A stretch of DNA of 64,000 nucleotides from Bacteroidales bacterium (GTDB lineage: Bacteria; Bacteroidota; Bacteroidia; Bacteroidales; UBA932): the NCBI GenBank assembly GCA_016287075.1, contig JAEEVC010000010.1:28704-92703 (forward strand), read 5' to 3'. The notes under the pieces were generated by a model. That model had not been told where the DNA came from and searched no databases. It worked only from the letters and a program-made list of their open reading frames with translations. Shown here piece by piece: positions 1-9,304 of the stretch. The first letter of the stretch is position 1. Each line of letters starts with the position of its first letter. A program made the position numbers and the translations under genes.

Positions 1-1
1 A

Positions 2-235
2 TCAGCGAAGAAACTGGGAATCAAGGAGAAACAGATTTCCATCTCCGACCATGCCTTCGGCCTGACGGCCATGGAGATGCAGGGCGTCCTGGACGAATAT
101 TCCGCCAAGGTGGCTCTCCAGATCGAACGGAAGGACCGGGAGATCTTCCGCCTGCAGAAGCAGATCGATTCCCTCAAAGTCTGGGTCGGGGAACTGCGGG
201 ACACGACCGGGAAGCACAATCCGCCGGAAGAATGA
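2..235 (+). CDS. C-terminal fragment of an unidentified coiled-coil protein (truncated by window edge)
   Basis: An open frame runs from the first bases to a TGA at 233-235, giving about 77 residues; the start lies upstream of the window. The segment is rich in Lys, Glu, Gln and Leu with a heptad-like stretch (ALQIERKDREIFRLQKQI), so it probably ends in a coiled coil. No catalytic motif is visible and I do not recognise the family. Its stop overlaps the ATG of the amylase-like gene (ATGA, 232-235), which implies co-transcription and translational coupling. A minus-strand frame over the same bases is judged spurious. Confidence 0.6.
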   Translation, partial: SAKKLGIKEKQISISDHAFGLTAMEMQGVLDEYSAKVALQIERKDREIFRLQKQIDSLKVWVGELRDTTGKHNPPEE

Positions 236-1719
236 AAAGAAGGATCTACCAGGTTCTGCCCCGCCTCTGGGGGGAGGGTCGTTTCTCCTCCTTCGACGAG
301 GCGTCCCTTTCCTATGTGAAAGGCCTCGGCATGACCGATATCTGGTTCACGGGCATCATCCGCCATGCCACGAAAAAGGCGGACGGCGGCTGCACGCCAT
401 CCCCGGTCGTCAAGGGCGAAGCCGGCTCGCCGTATGCCATTACCGACTATTATGACGTCAATCCGTATCTGGCTGATAATCCGGACGAAAGGATGTCCGA
501 GTTCAAGGACTTGGTGAAACGGACGCATGCCGCCGGACTCCGCGTTGTCATCGATTTCGTGCCGAACCACGTCGCGCGCGACTACCATACCCGGATGCCC
601 GGAAAAGCCTCCCTCGGAGACGGGGACGACCCGTCCGTCCACTGGCGCGAAGATAACGATTTCTATTATTATCCCGGCGAAGCCCTCCGCCTGCCTTTCG
701 ATACGGATTACCGGGAAGAGCCGGCCCGGGCGTCCGGGAACTGTTTCTCGCCGTCCCCGAGCATGAACGACTGGTGGGAAACCGTCCGGCTGAACTACTG
801 CGACTTTCACACGCGGACCTGGGACCGGATGTATGACATCGTCCGTTTCTGGGCCGCCCTGGGCGTTGACGGATTCCGCTGCGACATGGTCGAGCTGGTC
901 CCGCCGGCTTTCTTCACGTGGCTGATCCGCCGGATCCGGGATGAATTCCCCCAGGTCTGCTTCATTGCGGAAGTCTATCAGAAGGAACTGTACCGCAAAT
1001 ACATAGAGGAGGTCGGATTCGACCTGCTCTATGACAAATCCGGCCTCTACGACACCCTCCGCGCCATCGCTGCACACCACCTGCCGGCTTCCGCCGTCAC
1101 AGGCGTCTGGCAGTCGCTCGGGGACCTGCAGCCCCGGATGCTCAATTTCCTGGAGAACCACGACGAGCAGCGGCTCGCCTCGGACTTCTTCCTCGGGGAT
1201 GCCGCCAGGGCTTTTCCGCTCCTGGCCGTTTCCCTCCTGTTCAACGACGCGTCCTTCCTCCTGTACGCCGGACAGGAAATCGGCGAACGCGGCATGGATA
1301 ATGAACCGTTCAGCGGCGTCAACGGCCGCACCTCGATTTTCGACTGGTGGAAAGTGGCCTCCCTCCAGCATCTGTATGCGGAACTTCATGGAAATCCGGT
1401 CCTTACGGAATCAGAACGGGGCATCCTCCGGCGGTATGTTGACGCGCTCCGCCTGGCGCAGTATCCGGCATTCCGGGAGGGCAAGACCTTCGATCTCGGC
1501 TATTGCCAGCCGGACGGGTTTGACCGCGGATCCCTTTTCGCCTTCCTCCGCTGCGACGGAGAGGAATGCTTCCTTGTCGTCGCCAACTTCGCACCAGCGC
1601 CCTGCTCGGGCGAAATCGTCATCCCGGACGAGGCTTTCGTTTACCTGGGTCTGGAGAAAAAAAGCAGTACCTGCCGGTTTTCCGTCGGGGCCTCCGACTA
1701 TGTCGCAATGACCCTCTAG
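232..1719 (+). CDS. GH13 alpha-amylase family glycoside hydrolase, cytoplasmic
   Basis: This 495-residue protein has the GH13 conserved regions in order: DFVPNH (108-113), GFRCDMVEL with nucleophile Asp218 (214-222), FIAEVY with acid/base Glu247 (244-249), and FLENHD with transition-state stabiliser Asp311 (306-311). The family hydrolyses or rearranges alpha-glucosidic bonds. There is no signal peptide, so it should act in the cytoplasm on maltooligosaccharides or glycogen-like glucan. A C-terminal beta domain (about 400-495) fits the family. The exact substrate cannot be read from sequence. It overlaps the upstream gene by 4 bp, and its TAG overlaps the stop of the convergent methyltransferase gene (shared CTAG). 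Confidence 0.88.
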   Translation: MKRRIYQVLPRLWGEGRFSSFDEASLSYVKGLGMTDIWFTGIIRHATKKADGGCTPSPVVKGEAGSPYAITDYYDVNPYLADNPDERMSEFKDLVKRTHAAGLRVVIDFVPNHVARDYHTRMPGKASLGDGDDPSVHWREDNDFYYYPGEALRLPFDTDYREEPARASGNCFSPSPSMNDWWETVRLNYCDFHTRTWDRMYDIVRFWAALGVDGFRCDMVELVPPAFFTWLIRRIRDEFPQVCFIAEVYQKELYRKYIEEVGFDLLYDKSGLYDTLRAIAAHHLPASAVTGVWQSLGDLQPRMLNFLENHDEQRLASDFFLGDAARAFPLLAVSLLFNDASFLLYAGQEIGERGMDNEPFSGVNGRTSIFDWWKVASLQHLYAELHGNPVLTESERGILRRYVDALRLAQYPAFREGKTFDLGYCQPDGFDRGSLFAFLRCDGEECFLVVANFAPAPCSGEIVIPDEAFVYLGLEKKSSTCRFSVGASDYVAMTL

Positions 1720-2453
1720 CGGGTCCTGCGCCGGAATTCCGCGACGGTGACCGCCGTGGCGACAGCCGCGTTGAGCGATTCGCTGCCCGGCTCGTCGACG
1801 GGATAGGGCGGAATGAAAAGACGCTCCGTCACGAGGGCGGCGACGGCGGGGGATATGCCCCTGGATTCATTGCCGATCACGATGAGGGACGGGGCCTGCG
1901 TCCCATCCGACAACGCTTTCTGATACAGGTCCTTCCCGTCCAGGAAAGTCCCATACACGGCCCCGCCTTGGGCGACGGCGGCTCGGGACAGCGCCACAAG
2001 GTCCGTATAATGGAAGCGGACGCGGAAAATGGCGCCCATCGTCGCCTGCACGACCTTGGGATTGAACACATCGACCGTATCGGGGGAGGCGTAAACGGCG
2101 TCGATGCCGAACCAGTCGGCGATGCGGAGGATCGTGCCGAGGTTGCCGGGGTCCCGGATGGCATCCAGTGCCAGGAAAAGGCCCCTGGAGGGGATCCGGG
2201 CATCGTCCAGAACGAGGTCTGCAGGCTGCCGCACGACGGCCAGCACGGGGGAAGGGGAGGAGAGGGCGGTGATACGGGCCATCGCCTCTTCGCCGATTTC
2301 ATCCCGCCGGACGACCTGCTCGACGGTAAAACGGGAACGGAGCGCTTCCTCCACGAGTTTCGCGCCTTCGACGGTAAACAGGCCGGAAGCATCCCGGTAC
2401 TTCTTGACGGAGAGGCTCTTCAGGCGCTTGATTTCGGCATGGGACAGGGTCAT
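1716..2453 (-). CDS. TrmH/SpoU-family RNA 2'-O-methyltransferase
   Basis: The 245-residue product has an N-terminal substrate-binding region (about 1-95) and a SPOUT knot domain with the three SpoU motifs: DPGNLGTILRIADWFG, VIGNESRGIS and ESLNAAVATAV. These form the SAM-binding trefoil knot of enzymes that methylate a ribose 2'-OH in rRNA or tRNA. The RNA target is not decidable here. The ATG at 2453 lies only 4 nt after a TAnnTTTG -7 element, so the mRNA may be leaderless. The gene is divergent from tamL, an arrangement I recall from other Bacteroidales. Confidence 0.9.
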   Translation of the reverse strand: MTLSHAEIKRLKSLSVKKYRDASGLFTVEGAKLVEEALRSRFTVEQVVRRDEIGEEAMARITALSSPSPVLAVVRQPADLVLDDARIPSRGLFLALDAIRDPGNLGTILRIADWFGIDAVYASPDTVDVFNPKVVQATMGAIFRVRFHYTDLVALSRAAVAQGGAVYGTFLDGKDLYQKALSDGTQAPSLIVIGNESRGISPAVAALVTERLFIPPYPVDEPGSESLNAAVATAVTVAEFRRRTR

Positions 2454-2457
2454 GGCG

Positions 2458-2465
2458 CAAAGATA
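2458..2465 (-). promoter_or_regulatory. Bacteroidota -7 promoter element for the TrmH-family gene
   Basis: TATCTTTG on the minus strand matches TAnnTTTG. The gap to the ATG at 2453 is 4 nt, so transcription should begin at or next to the start codon. Confidence 0.6.
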
Positions 2466-2498
2466 AGAAGGAAATCGCGATTATTCGGCGTTTTTTGT

Positions 2499-2506
2499 TA
2501 AATTTG
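2499..2506 (+). promoter_or_regulatory. Bacteroidota -7 promoter element for tamL
   Basis: TAAATTTG matches the TAnnTTTG consensus and sits 6 nt before the ATG at 2513. This rules out the TTG at 2495 as start and predicts a very short or absent leader. Confidence 0.6.
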
Positions 2507-2512
2507 TGCCTG

Positions 2513-4696
2513 ATGAATGCAAGTCGGAATATCCTCTCCTGCCTGCTGCTGGCCGCCCTCCTGCTGCCGGCCTGCAGCACGACCCGTTCCCTCCATGACG
2601 GGGAATTCCGGCTGGCCAGGAACAAGATCGAGGTCAACGACCGCTCCTTCAACACCCGGGAACTCCAGACCTATATCCGCCAGAAACCGAACTCCTCCAT
2701 CCTCTTCGGCTGGAATCCCTTCCTGACCATCTACAACTGGGGTGGACAGGATCCGAAGGACTGGATGGGGCAGTTCCTGCAGCGGATTGGACAGGCGCCG
2801 GTCGTCTATGACCCGAACATGGTCGAGGCGTCCATCAACAACATGCTCAACCACCTCGAGTACATCGGTTACTATGGTTCCGCCGTCAAGAGCGAGGTCC
2901 GGGTCCACAAGCGGGAAGTGAATGTTACTTACCACGTTACCCTCGGCAAGCGTTATCCTGTCAGTTCGCTCCGGTTCGACCTTCCGAACTCGGAGGAATT
3001 CCGTACGGATTTTGAAGCGGACCGCGACAGGGTGACCATCAAGCCGGGACAGTTCCTCGCCGCCGCCGACCTGGAGGCCGAATCGGAACGCTCGGCCCAG
3101 TATTTCCGGACGAAGGGGTATTACGGGTTCTCCAAGACCCAGTATTTCTTTGTCGCCGACACGCTGACCGAGCCGGGCAAGGCCGCCCTGACGATGTCCA
3201 TCCGGGAGTATGCCCGCAACACAAGCGAGCAGAGTGCCGTTCCAATCCGGAAATACCAGCTCGGCGACGTGCTGATTTCCTATGACAGGAACCTGCGGAT
3301 CCGCCCGTCCGCGCTGGAAAACCTGAACATCCTGCGCCCGGGGCAGTATTATGATGAATCCGCCGTCAACCGGACCTACGCCCGCCTGTCCGCCCTCCAT
3401 GTCTTCAACGGGGTCAATATCCAGATGGACCAGCGGGACAGCGCCCTGGTCGACTGCCGGATCGACCTCCGCCACTCGCGCCTGCAAGGCTTCAAAATCA
3501 ACCTGGAGGCTTCGACCAATTCCACCGGACTGATGGGTATTTCCCCGCAGCTCAGTTACTTCCATAAGAATATCTTCCACGGCGGAGAACGGCTGAACAT
3601 CGGCCTGAAAGGGAATTTCCAGTTCAAGCCCCGAGAAGATGTCCGCTCGACGGAATTCACCTTCTCCTCGGGTGTCAGTTTCCCGCAGTTCATCGGCCTG
3701 CCGAACCGCCTCTTTACGGGAACCGCCATTCCCCGGACGGATGTCACGACCGCCTTCAACTACCAGAACCGCCCGGAATACACCCGTACGACCATCTCCG
3801 CCGCCTTCGGCTACAGCGGCTCGGTGGACCAGCGCTTCTTTTTCCAATTCTCCCCGGTCCAGCTCGGTATCGTCCGGATGTTCGACATCAACCCGGATTT
3901 CGAAGAGTCCATTTTCCAGGATCCTTTCCTCTGGAACGCCTACCAGAGCCACTTCGACGCCGGCCTGGGCGCGATGCTCTACTATACGACCGACAATTCC
4001 ATCAGCCCGAAGGGAAGCTACCATTACTACCGGCTCGGCATCGACCTGTCCGGCAACGTCCTGAGCCTGTTCAACCGCGGCATGAAGACGGACGAATTCG
4101 GCAAGCGGCTGATCTGGGGCACGCCCTATACCCAGTATGTCCGCGGAGAGTTCCAGCTGGGACGGACCTTCTCGCTGTTCGGCGACAGCGCCGCCCTCGC
4201 GTTCCGCCTCCTCGGCGGCATCGGCTATGCCTACGGCAATTCGGCGGCCCTGCCTTTTGAAAAGGCTTTCTACGCCGGAGGCGCCAACAGCATGCGCGGC
4301 TGGCAGGCCCGCACACTGGGCCCCGGCAGCCAGGAACTCATTGATTTCTTTATCATTCCCAACCAGACCGGCGAGGTCAAGCTGGAGGCGGATGCCGAAC
4401 TGCGCTTCCCGCTTTTCTGGAAATTCGACGGGGCCGTGTTCGCCGAGGTCGGCAATGTCTGGGACCTGCGGGATCCGCTGGAGACCGGAAGCAGCCTCGC
4501 CGGCCTGCCCGGCAACCTGGCCGCAGACTGGGGACTCGGACTCCGCCTGGATTTCGACATCATCCTCGTGCGGCTGGACCTGGGCATCCGGGCACACGAT
4601 CCAGCCCGCGAGGCGGGTGACCGTTGGGTGAAGCCGGCGGACTGGTTCCGAGGCGGCAATTACGCCGTTCACTTCGGCGTAGGCTATCCTTTCTGA
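2513..4696 (+). CDS. tamL: TamL: Omp85-family (BamA/TamA-like) outer-membrane lipoprotein
   Basis: The 727-residue protein starts with a lipoprotein signal peptide ending LLPAC (Cys21), followed by CSTTRSLHDGEF, the usual start of Bacteroidota TamL. POTRA-like repeats follow (about 30-320). The C-terminal half is an Omp85 beta-barrel with a GGANSMRGW segment near the lid-lock region and a final aromatic residue (YPF). TamL is the lipid-anchored Omp85 paralogue of Bacteroidota and is thought to work with the inner-membrane protein TamB in outer-membrane assembly or lipid transport. No tamB is in the window. I chose the ATG at 2513 because the promoter overlaps the longer TTG alternative. The 3' end overlaps rarA by 13 bp. 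Confidence 0.88.
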   Translation: MNASRNILSCLLLAALLLPACSTTRSLHDGEFRLARNKIEVNDRSFNTRELQTYIRQKPNSSILFGWNPFLTIYNWGGQDPKDWMGQFLQRIGQAPVVYDPNMVEASINNMLNHLEYIGYYGSAVKSEVRVHKREVNVTYHVTLGKRYPVSSLRFDLPNSEEFRTDFEADRDRVTIKPGQFLAAADLEAESERSAQYFRTKGYYGFSKTQYFFVADTLTEPGKAALTMSIREYARNTSEQSAVPIRKYQLGDVLISYDRNLRIRPSALENLNILRPGQYYDESAVNRTYARLSALHVFNGVNIQMDQRDSALVDCRIDLRHSRLQGFKINLEASTNSTGLMGISPQLSYFHKNIFHGGERLNIGLKGNFQFKPREDVRSTEFTFSSGVSFPQFIGLPNRLFTGTAIPRTDVTTAFNYQNRPEYTRTTISAAFGYSGSVDQRFFFQFSPVQLGIVRMFDINPDFEESIFQDPFLWNAYQSHFDAGLGAMLYYTTDNSISPKGSYHYYRLGIDLSGNVLSLFNRGMKTDEFGKRLIWGTPYTQYVRGEFQLGRTFSLFGDSAALAFRLLGGIGYAYGNSAALPFEKAFYAGGANSMRGWQARTLGPGSQELIDFFIIPNQTGEVKLEADAELRFPLFWKFDGAVFAEVGNVWDLRDPLETGSSLAGLPGNLAADWGLGLRLDFDIILVRLDLGIRAHDPAREAGDRWVKPADWFRGGNYAVHFGVGYPF

Positions 4697-6006
4697 TCTT
4701 TCCCGGGATAGTATTTCCCCGGCCAGCAGGCCTCCAGATAGGCACGCAGCACGTTTTCGTGCCGGTTGTCCTGCGGGTGGTAGAAGACGGTCCCGGCGAT
4801 TTCCGCGGGCAGGAATTCCTGGTCGACGAAATGGCCCGGGAAATCATGGGAATACTTGTAGCCGTCGCTGTACCCGAGTTCCTTCATCAGGGATGTCGGG
4901 GCGTTCCGGATCGGCAGGGGAACGGAGAGGTTGCCCGTCTTCCGCACCAGTTCCAGCGCCGCATCGACAGCGAGGTAAGATGCGTTGCTCTTGGGAGATG
5001 AGGCCAGATAGACCGTACACTCCGCCAGGGGGATGCGCCCCTCGGGCATCCCGATCCTGTCCACGACGTCGAAACAGGCGTTGGCCAGCAGGAGGGCATT
5101 GGGATTCGCCAGGCCGATGTCCTCGGAGGCGGAGATACAGAGCCGCCGGGCGATGAACTTCGGATCCTCTCCGCCGTCCAGCATCCGGGCCAGATAGTAG
5201 ATGGCCGCATTCGGGTCGGACCCGCGGATGCTCTTGATGAAGGCGGAGATGATGTCGTAGTGCATATCTCCGTCCTTGTCATAGATGGCCATATTCTCCT
5301 GGATGCAGGACGTAACCGTCTGGTTGTCAATAACGATGGGGGAGCGGCCGGCGAAGGAGTCCACCACGATCTCCAACACGTTCAGGAGTTTCCGCGCGTC
5401 TCCGCCGCTGTAGCGGAAGAGCGCTTCCGTCTCCTCAACCCGGATATCCAGCTGCTTCAGGTAGGAATCCTCCCGCAGGGAACGATCGAGGAGAAACTGC
5501 AGGTCAGCCACTTCAAGTGACTTCAGGACAAACACCTGGCAGCGGGACAGCAGGGGAGTGATGACCTCGAAGGAAGGATTCTCCGTCGTCGCGCCTATGA
5601 GGATGACGATGCCCGCTTCGACCGCCCCGAGGAGCGCGTCCTGCTGGGCCTTGTTGAAGCGGTGGATCTCATCGATGAACAGGACCGGCGCCCCCTTGGC
5701 CCGGAACAGGCCGGCGCCTTTCGCCTTGTCGATGACCTCGCGGACATCCTTGACGCCCGCCGCGATGGCGGAAAGGGTGTAGAACTCCCGCTGCTGCGTC
5801 TCGGCAATGATGTGGGCGAGGGTCGTCTTCCCGACGCCGGGAGGACCCCAGAGGATGAAGGAGGACAGGTTGCCGCTCTCGATCATGTTGCGGAGGATGC
5901 ACCCCTCGCCGACGAGGTGCCGCTGGCCCGCATACTGGTCCAGGCTGCGGGGCCGCATCCGCTCCGGCAACGGCGGGAGCATGGCATTCCTTCCGGTCGT
6001 CTCCAT
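4684..6006 (-). CDS. rarA: RarA (MgsA) replication-associated recombination AAA+ ATPase
   Basis: At 440 residues the protein has the normal RarA length. It carries Walker A GPPGVGKT (54-61), Walker B IDEIH (111-115), an arginine-finger region (PLLSRCQVF) and the C-terminal MgsA tetramerisation domain. RarA acts on stalled replication forks and gaps with SSB. Its gene starts 5 nt after the stop of the GNAT gene, so both are probably transcribed from the promoter near 7169-7200. The 3' end overlaps the end of tamL on the other strand. Confidence 0.93.
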   Translation of the reverse strand: METTGRNAMLPPLPERMRPRSLDQYAGQRHLVGEGCILRNMIESGNLSSFILWGPPGVGKTTLAHIIAETQQREFYTLSAIAAGVKDVREVIDKAKGAGLFRAKGAPVLFIDEIHRFNKAQQDALLGAVEAGIVILIGATTENPSFEVITPLLSRCQVFVLKSLEVADLQFLLDRSLREDSYLKQLDIRVEETEALFRYSGGDARKLLNVLEIVVDSFAGRSPIVIDNQTVTSCIQENMAIYDKDGDMHYDIISAFIKSIRGSDPNAAIYYLARMLDGGEDPKFIARRLCISASEDIGLANPNALLLANACFDVVDRIGMPEGRIPLAECTVYLASSPKSNASYLAVDAALELVRKTGNLSVPLPIRNAPTSLMKELGYSDGYKYSHDFPGHFVDQEFLPAEIAGTVFYHPQDNRHENVLRAYLEACWPGKYYPGKDQKG

Positions 6007-6011
6007 CCTGC

Positions 6012-7139
6012 TTAAATTTCCTTGGAAAAGACCCTGCGACGGCGTTTGAAGTCCTTTTGATACAGGTTCCAGAGGTTCTGGACCTTGTTGTTGGTCTCCA
6101 TCTCGGCGTTCGATTCGCCGTACTTGAAACCGCCCTGCTGGATGTTGGGGATGATCTCGTTGAAGAGCATCGAGTGGACTCCCTTGTTGGCATATTCGGG
6201 ATCGACGGCGATGAGCATCAGCTCGAGCGCCTCCTCATGCTTGAGGTACATCGATTTGATGACGTGCCACCAGCCGAAGGGGAAAAGATAGCCCCGGCAC
6301 TTGTGGACCGCATGGGCCAGGGAAGGCATCGTAATCCCCACGGCGATCAGTTTGCCCTCCTCGTTCTCGACGAGGGTGACATAGCGGAGATCCAGCAGGC
6401 CGAGATAGGTATCGACATAACTGTCAATTACTTCCTGCGGAAGCACCGTAAAATCGAAGAGCTTGCAGTAGGCCCGGTTGATCAGGTCGAAAATCTTCTG
6501 GCCGTACTGTTCCTTCCGGACATCCCGCTTGGTGATCTTGCGGATGTGGAGGTTGTAGCGCTCGGCGACGATGGCGGCGCCGCGGCTTACCCGCTCGGGC
6601 ACCTGGTCGGGCACATAGATCCGGTATTCGATCCAGTCGTTCACCTTGGTCATGCCCAGCGCCTCGAAATGCTTCCCGTAATAGGGATAATTGTATTTCA
6701 GCATGAAGGAACTGATGTCGTCGAACCCTTCCACGACGCAGCCTTCGTTATCAAAATCCGTGAAACCGAGGGGGCCGCTGACCTGGGTCATGCCATGCTT
6801 CTTGCCAAAGGCGACCACCGCTTCGATGAGGCTCCGGGAGACCTCCATGTCATCGATGAAATCCATCCATCCGAAGCGCACTTCGGCATGGTTCCAGTCC
6901 CGGTTGGCAATCTCGTTGATGATGGCCATGACACGGCCGCAGAGCTCGCCGTCCTTGTAAGCCAGGAACTTGGCGGTCTTGCTGTAGCGGGTCATCGGAT
7001 TCTTTTCCGTCAGCGCATGCATTTCATCCAGATACAGGTTCGGGACATAATGCGGGCAATCCTTGTAGAGGCGGATCGGGAACCGGACAAAGTCCCGCAA
7101 GTCTTTCCTGCTCTGCACTTCCTTGATAATAACGGACAT
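6012..7139 (-). CDS. GNAT-fold N-acetyltransferase-like protein of the Bacteroidota type
   Basis: This 375-residue protein begins MSVIIKEVQSRKDLRDFV and includes EVRFGWMDFIDD and GPLGFTDFDNEGCVVEGF, segments I associate with a conserved Bacteroidota acetyltransferase-like family. A C-terminal GNAT-like part (about 220-360) contains LELMLIAVDPEYANKGVHS, similar to motif A for acetyl-CoA binding, although the canonical Q/RxxGxG/A is weak. Substrate unknown. It is cytoplasmic, with no signal or membrane segment. It heads an operon with rarA. Confidence 0.7.
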   Translation of the reverse strand: MSVIIKEVQSRKDLRDFVRFPIRLYKDCPHYVPNLYLDEMHALTEKNPMTRYSKTAKFLAYKDGELCGRVMAIINEIANRDWNHAEVRFGWMDFIDDMEVSRSLIEAVVAFGKKHGMTQVSGPLGFTDFDNEGCVVEGFDDISSFMLKYNYPYYGKHFEALGMTKVNDWIEYRIYVPDQVPERVSRGAAIVAERYNLHIRKITKRDVRKEQYGQKIFDLINRAYCKLFDFTVLPQEVIDSYVDTYLGLLDLRYVTLVENEEGKLIAVGITMPSLAHAVHKCRGYLFPFGWWHVIKSMYLKHEEALELMLIAVDPEYANKGVHSMLFNEIIPNIQQGGFKYGESNAEMETNNKVQNLWNLYQKDFKRRRRVFSKEI

Positions 7140-7168
7140 GAGGTTTTGTTTTAGTTCAATCTAGCATA

Positions 7169-7200
7169 CAAAGTTACGTTTTTTTTCCCATACGGCCAAA
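7169..7200 (-). promoter_or_regulatory. Bacteroidota promoter for the GNAT-rarA operon
   Basis: On the minus strand the -33 TTTG (7197-7200) and -7 TAACTTTG (7169-7176) are separated by 20 bp. This leaves a leader of about 25 nt before the ATG at 7139. Confidence 0.65.
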
Positions 7201-7247
7201 GGACAGGGCCGCCGGAGGAACAGCTTGCATAATTGCAGGGAATGTGC

Positions 7248-7255
7248 TAAATTTG
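7248..7255 (+). promoter_or_regulatory. Bacteroidota -7 element before the barrel-like gene at 7264
   Basis: TAAATTTG lies 8 nt before the ATG at 7264. It favours that ATG over the in-frame ATG at 7225 and predicts a very short leader. Confidence 0.55.
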
Positions 7256-7263
7256 AATCGAGA

Positions 7264-7803
7264 ATGCGTACACGGAACCTATTCCTGCGGTGGACCTTGC
7301 TCCTGTCGCTCCTCGTGAGCGTTCCGGCTGCCGGGCGGTCCTGGCTGGGTGCTTTCTTCTCCCCGAAAGCAACCGGCATCAGCAGTGTCTCTTCCGTCGG
7401 GACGGGGGAGGCCGCGTTCGTCCAGGCGGACCTCCTGCTGGACATGAACGGCGTTTACCGCGCCTGGAACGACAGTCCGGGACTCCAGCTGCGCGTCGCC
7501 GCCGATTATGTCATCGTCCGCGGCGCCCTTGCCACCGGAACGACCCTCAGCTGGATGGCAGGTCCCGGCCTGATGTTCGGTTATGTGTCCGACAGCGACA
7601 ATGTCTTCGGCTTTTCCGGCAGCGTGACGGCGGGCACGTCGCTCATGTTCGATTTCCTCCGCAAGGTGGGTATCGTCCTGTCATTTTCCGCCGACATGGG
7701 CCTGCACTACAGCCGGTCCGACGGGCATCCCATCATGCGGTCTTACCGGAACGGTTATTTCCGCGCCTATTACCCGGAACTCCGTCTCCTTTACCAGTTT
7801 TAG
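7264..7803 (+). CDS. Small outer-membrane beta-barrel-like protein, unassigned
   Basis: The 179-residue product starts with basic residues (MRTRNLFLRW) and a hydrophobic signal ending VSVPAAG, suggesting Sec export. The rest alternates polar and hydrophobic residues, is rich in Gly and Tyr, and ends ELRLLYQF with a terminal Phe, typical of small barrels. The family is not recognised. It is followed after 2 nt by another exported barrel-like protein, so the two are probably one transcript and may cooperate. Confidence 0.65.
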   Translation: MRTRNLFLRWTLLLSLLVSVPAAGRSWLGAFFSPKATGISSVSSVGTGEAAFVQADLLLDMNGVYRAWNDSPGLQLRVAADYVIVRGALATGTTLSWMAGPGLMFGYVSDSDNVFGFSGSVTAGTSLMFDFLRKVGIVLSFSADMGLHYSRSDGHPIMRSYRNGYFRAYYPELRLLYQF

Positions 7804-7805
7804 CC

Positions 7806-8411
7806 ATGCGGAGAATCCTGCCCGTCATCCTCGCTTTCCTGCTTTCCTCCCTTCCCCTTGCGGGCAGGGGCGGGAAGGTGTTCGCGGCCATGGAATGGGG
7901 GGCCGGCATCACCCTTGCCGACATCCATCTCTACAATTACCTGCTCGAAGGCGGCTACCGGATGAACGGCAGCGAGGTCTATTTCGGCGGAAAGATCAAT
8001 GCCTATTGGCAGGGGAGTATCGGCTGCGAAATCTCCCCGACGTGGAGCCTCGCCCTGAACGCCGGATACGAAGGCGTCGACAGACAGTACCGCGTCTATC
8101 CGGTCACCCTGCGGGCCACCCATTACCTGCAGTCCTCCACGACGGACGGATGGTTCCTCTACGGCGAAGGGGGAGCGGGTTTCTGGAGCATCAGCGACAT
8201 CTCCGTCGTGCTGGGACGGCTCGGCGCCGGCTACCGCATCGCGCTGACCCGCCACACCCTGCTCGATTTCCTGCTTTCCTACCGGCTGTCAATCAGAAAT
8301 CCGGACCTGTTCGATCCGGATTCCACGAGGCAGATTCCTCCAGAGAGGATTGCACTCAATCATTTGTACGCCAACAAGTTGACCTTGTCGGTCGCCCTTT
8401 CTTTCCGTTAG
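7806..8411 (+). CDS. Exported beta-barrel-like protein, unassigned
   Basis: A 201-residue product with an N-terminal signal (MRRILPVILAFLLSSLPLAG) followed by beta-rich segments (YFGGKINAYWQGSIGCEI, FLYGEGGAGFW) and a C-terminus LTLSVALSFR. This fits an outer-membrane beta-barrel of about eight strands. No family is recognised. The ATG at 7806 lies 2 nt after the previous stop. A longer open frame upstream runs through the preceding gene and is not used. The TAG overlaps the TAA of the convergent lipoprotein gene (TTAG). Confidence 0.65.
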   Translation: MRRILPVILAFLLSSLPLAGRGGKVFAAMEWGAGITLADIHLYNYLLEGGYRMNGSEVYFGGKINAYWQGSIGCEISPTWSLALNAGYEGVDRQYRVYPVTLRATHYLQSSTTDGWFLYGEGGAGFWSISDISVVLGRLGAGYRIALTRHTLLDFLLSYRLSIRNPDLFDPDSTRQIPPERIALNHLYANKLTLSVALSFR

Positions 8412-9277
8412 ACGGCCTGCAGTGTAAGCGTCACCTTGGCCGCGTATTTCTTGTCCGTAGCCGTGATGACCGCATCCAGGATGATGACCAGCTCATCCTT
8501 GTCATTGAAGCTGAGCGAGCCCTTTCCGGTACCGTATTCACTGATGACCTCGTAGGTGTTGTCATCGCCGAAATTGTAGGAGAGTTCACCGGTCGCGAGA
8601 TCCGGCTCCCATTCGCCGATAAACGGTTCGGCACCGGCAAAGACGATCTTGACGGTACCCTTCGCCGTCAGGCTGATGGTCTCGACTTTGTATCCGCTGA
8701 GGTCATCTTCAATCTTCATGTCATTCTCGCGCAGGTACGCGACGATGGCGGAAGGATCGCAGCCGGGGAAGATGCGGCCGACGCCGAGGGAGGTGGGAAC
8801 TTCATCGCCCATCACCTGGATCAGGGTCTCCTTCGGTTTCCAGGTACGGCAGAGGTTGTCGGCAAAGGATCCCGTGAGCGAGTCTTCCTCCACGTTCGCA
8901 AGCATCCGGATGACCGTGCCGTCGTCCAGGGTAAGGATCAGTTCGGTAGCGGCACGGGTCTCGTTGACCACCAGCTCGCCGAGGCCCTTGAGGAAGAATT
9001 TGTGGTCGGAACCGGTATAGGTGCCGACATGGGTCTTGTCCAGCTTCTCGCCCGGCTGGTCGAACTTTTCCGTCTGGACGGCGATATAGTCGCCGGATTC
9101 CGTCAGTTCGATGGTTTTGAAAGGAACCGCTCCATAGATCACATATTTCTCGGCTACTCCCTTGAATGCAGGGTCGGGAAGGGTAACGACATGCGGCGTG
9201 TCCGGATTGGACAGCTGATCGCAGGCGGCAAGGAGCGCAACGGCCATGCCTGCCAGAAGGATTCGGTGAAGTTTCAT
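8408..9277 (-). CDS. Bacteroidales-type lipoprotein of unknown function
   Basis: The 289-residue protein has a lipoprotein signal with lipobox LAAC (Cys19), so it should be anchored at the outer or inner membrane. The mature part is acidic and beta-rich, with strand pairs such as GTYTGSDHKFFLKGLGEL and FIGEWEPDLATGELSYNF, like the Bacteroidales lipoproteins that carry unnamed DUFs. No catalytic motif is visible. It lies 27 bp downstream of the barrel gene at 9305-10075 on the same strand and is probably its operon partner. Confidence 0.7.
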   Translation of the reverse strand: MKLHRILLAGMAVALLAACDQLSNPDTPHVVTLPDPAFKGVAEKYVIYGAVPFKTIELTESGDYIAVQTEKFDQPGEKLDKTHVGTYTGSDHKFFLKGLGELVVNETRAATELILTLDDGTVIRMLANVEEDSLTGSFADNLCRTWKPKETLIQVMGDEVPTSLGVGRIFPGCDPSAIVAYLRENDMKIEDDLSGYKVETISLTAKGTVKIVFAGAEPFIGEWEPDLATGELSYNFGDDNTYEVISEYGTGKGSLSFNDKDELVIILDAVITATDKKYAAKVTLTLQAV

Positions 9278-9304
9278 GATATTGAATGTTTAATTAGCAA
9301 TCGG

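Noticed and set aside
2498..4672. Long minus-strand open frame opposite tamL
   Set aside because: tamL has clear lipobox, POTRA and Omp85 features, while the antisense frame has none and reflects codon bias.
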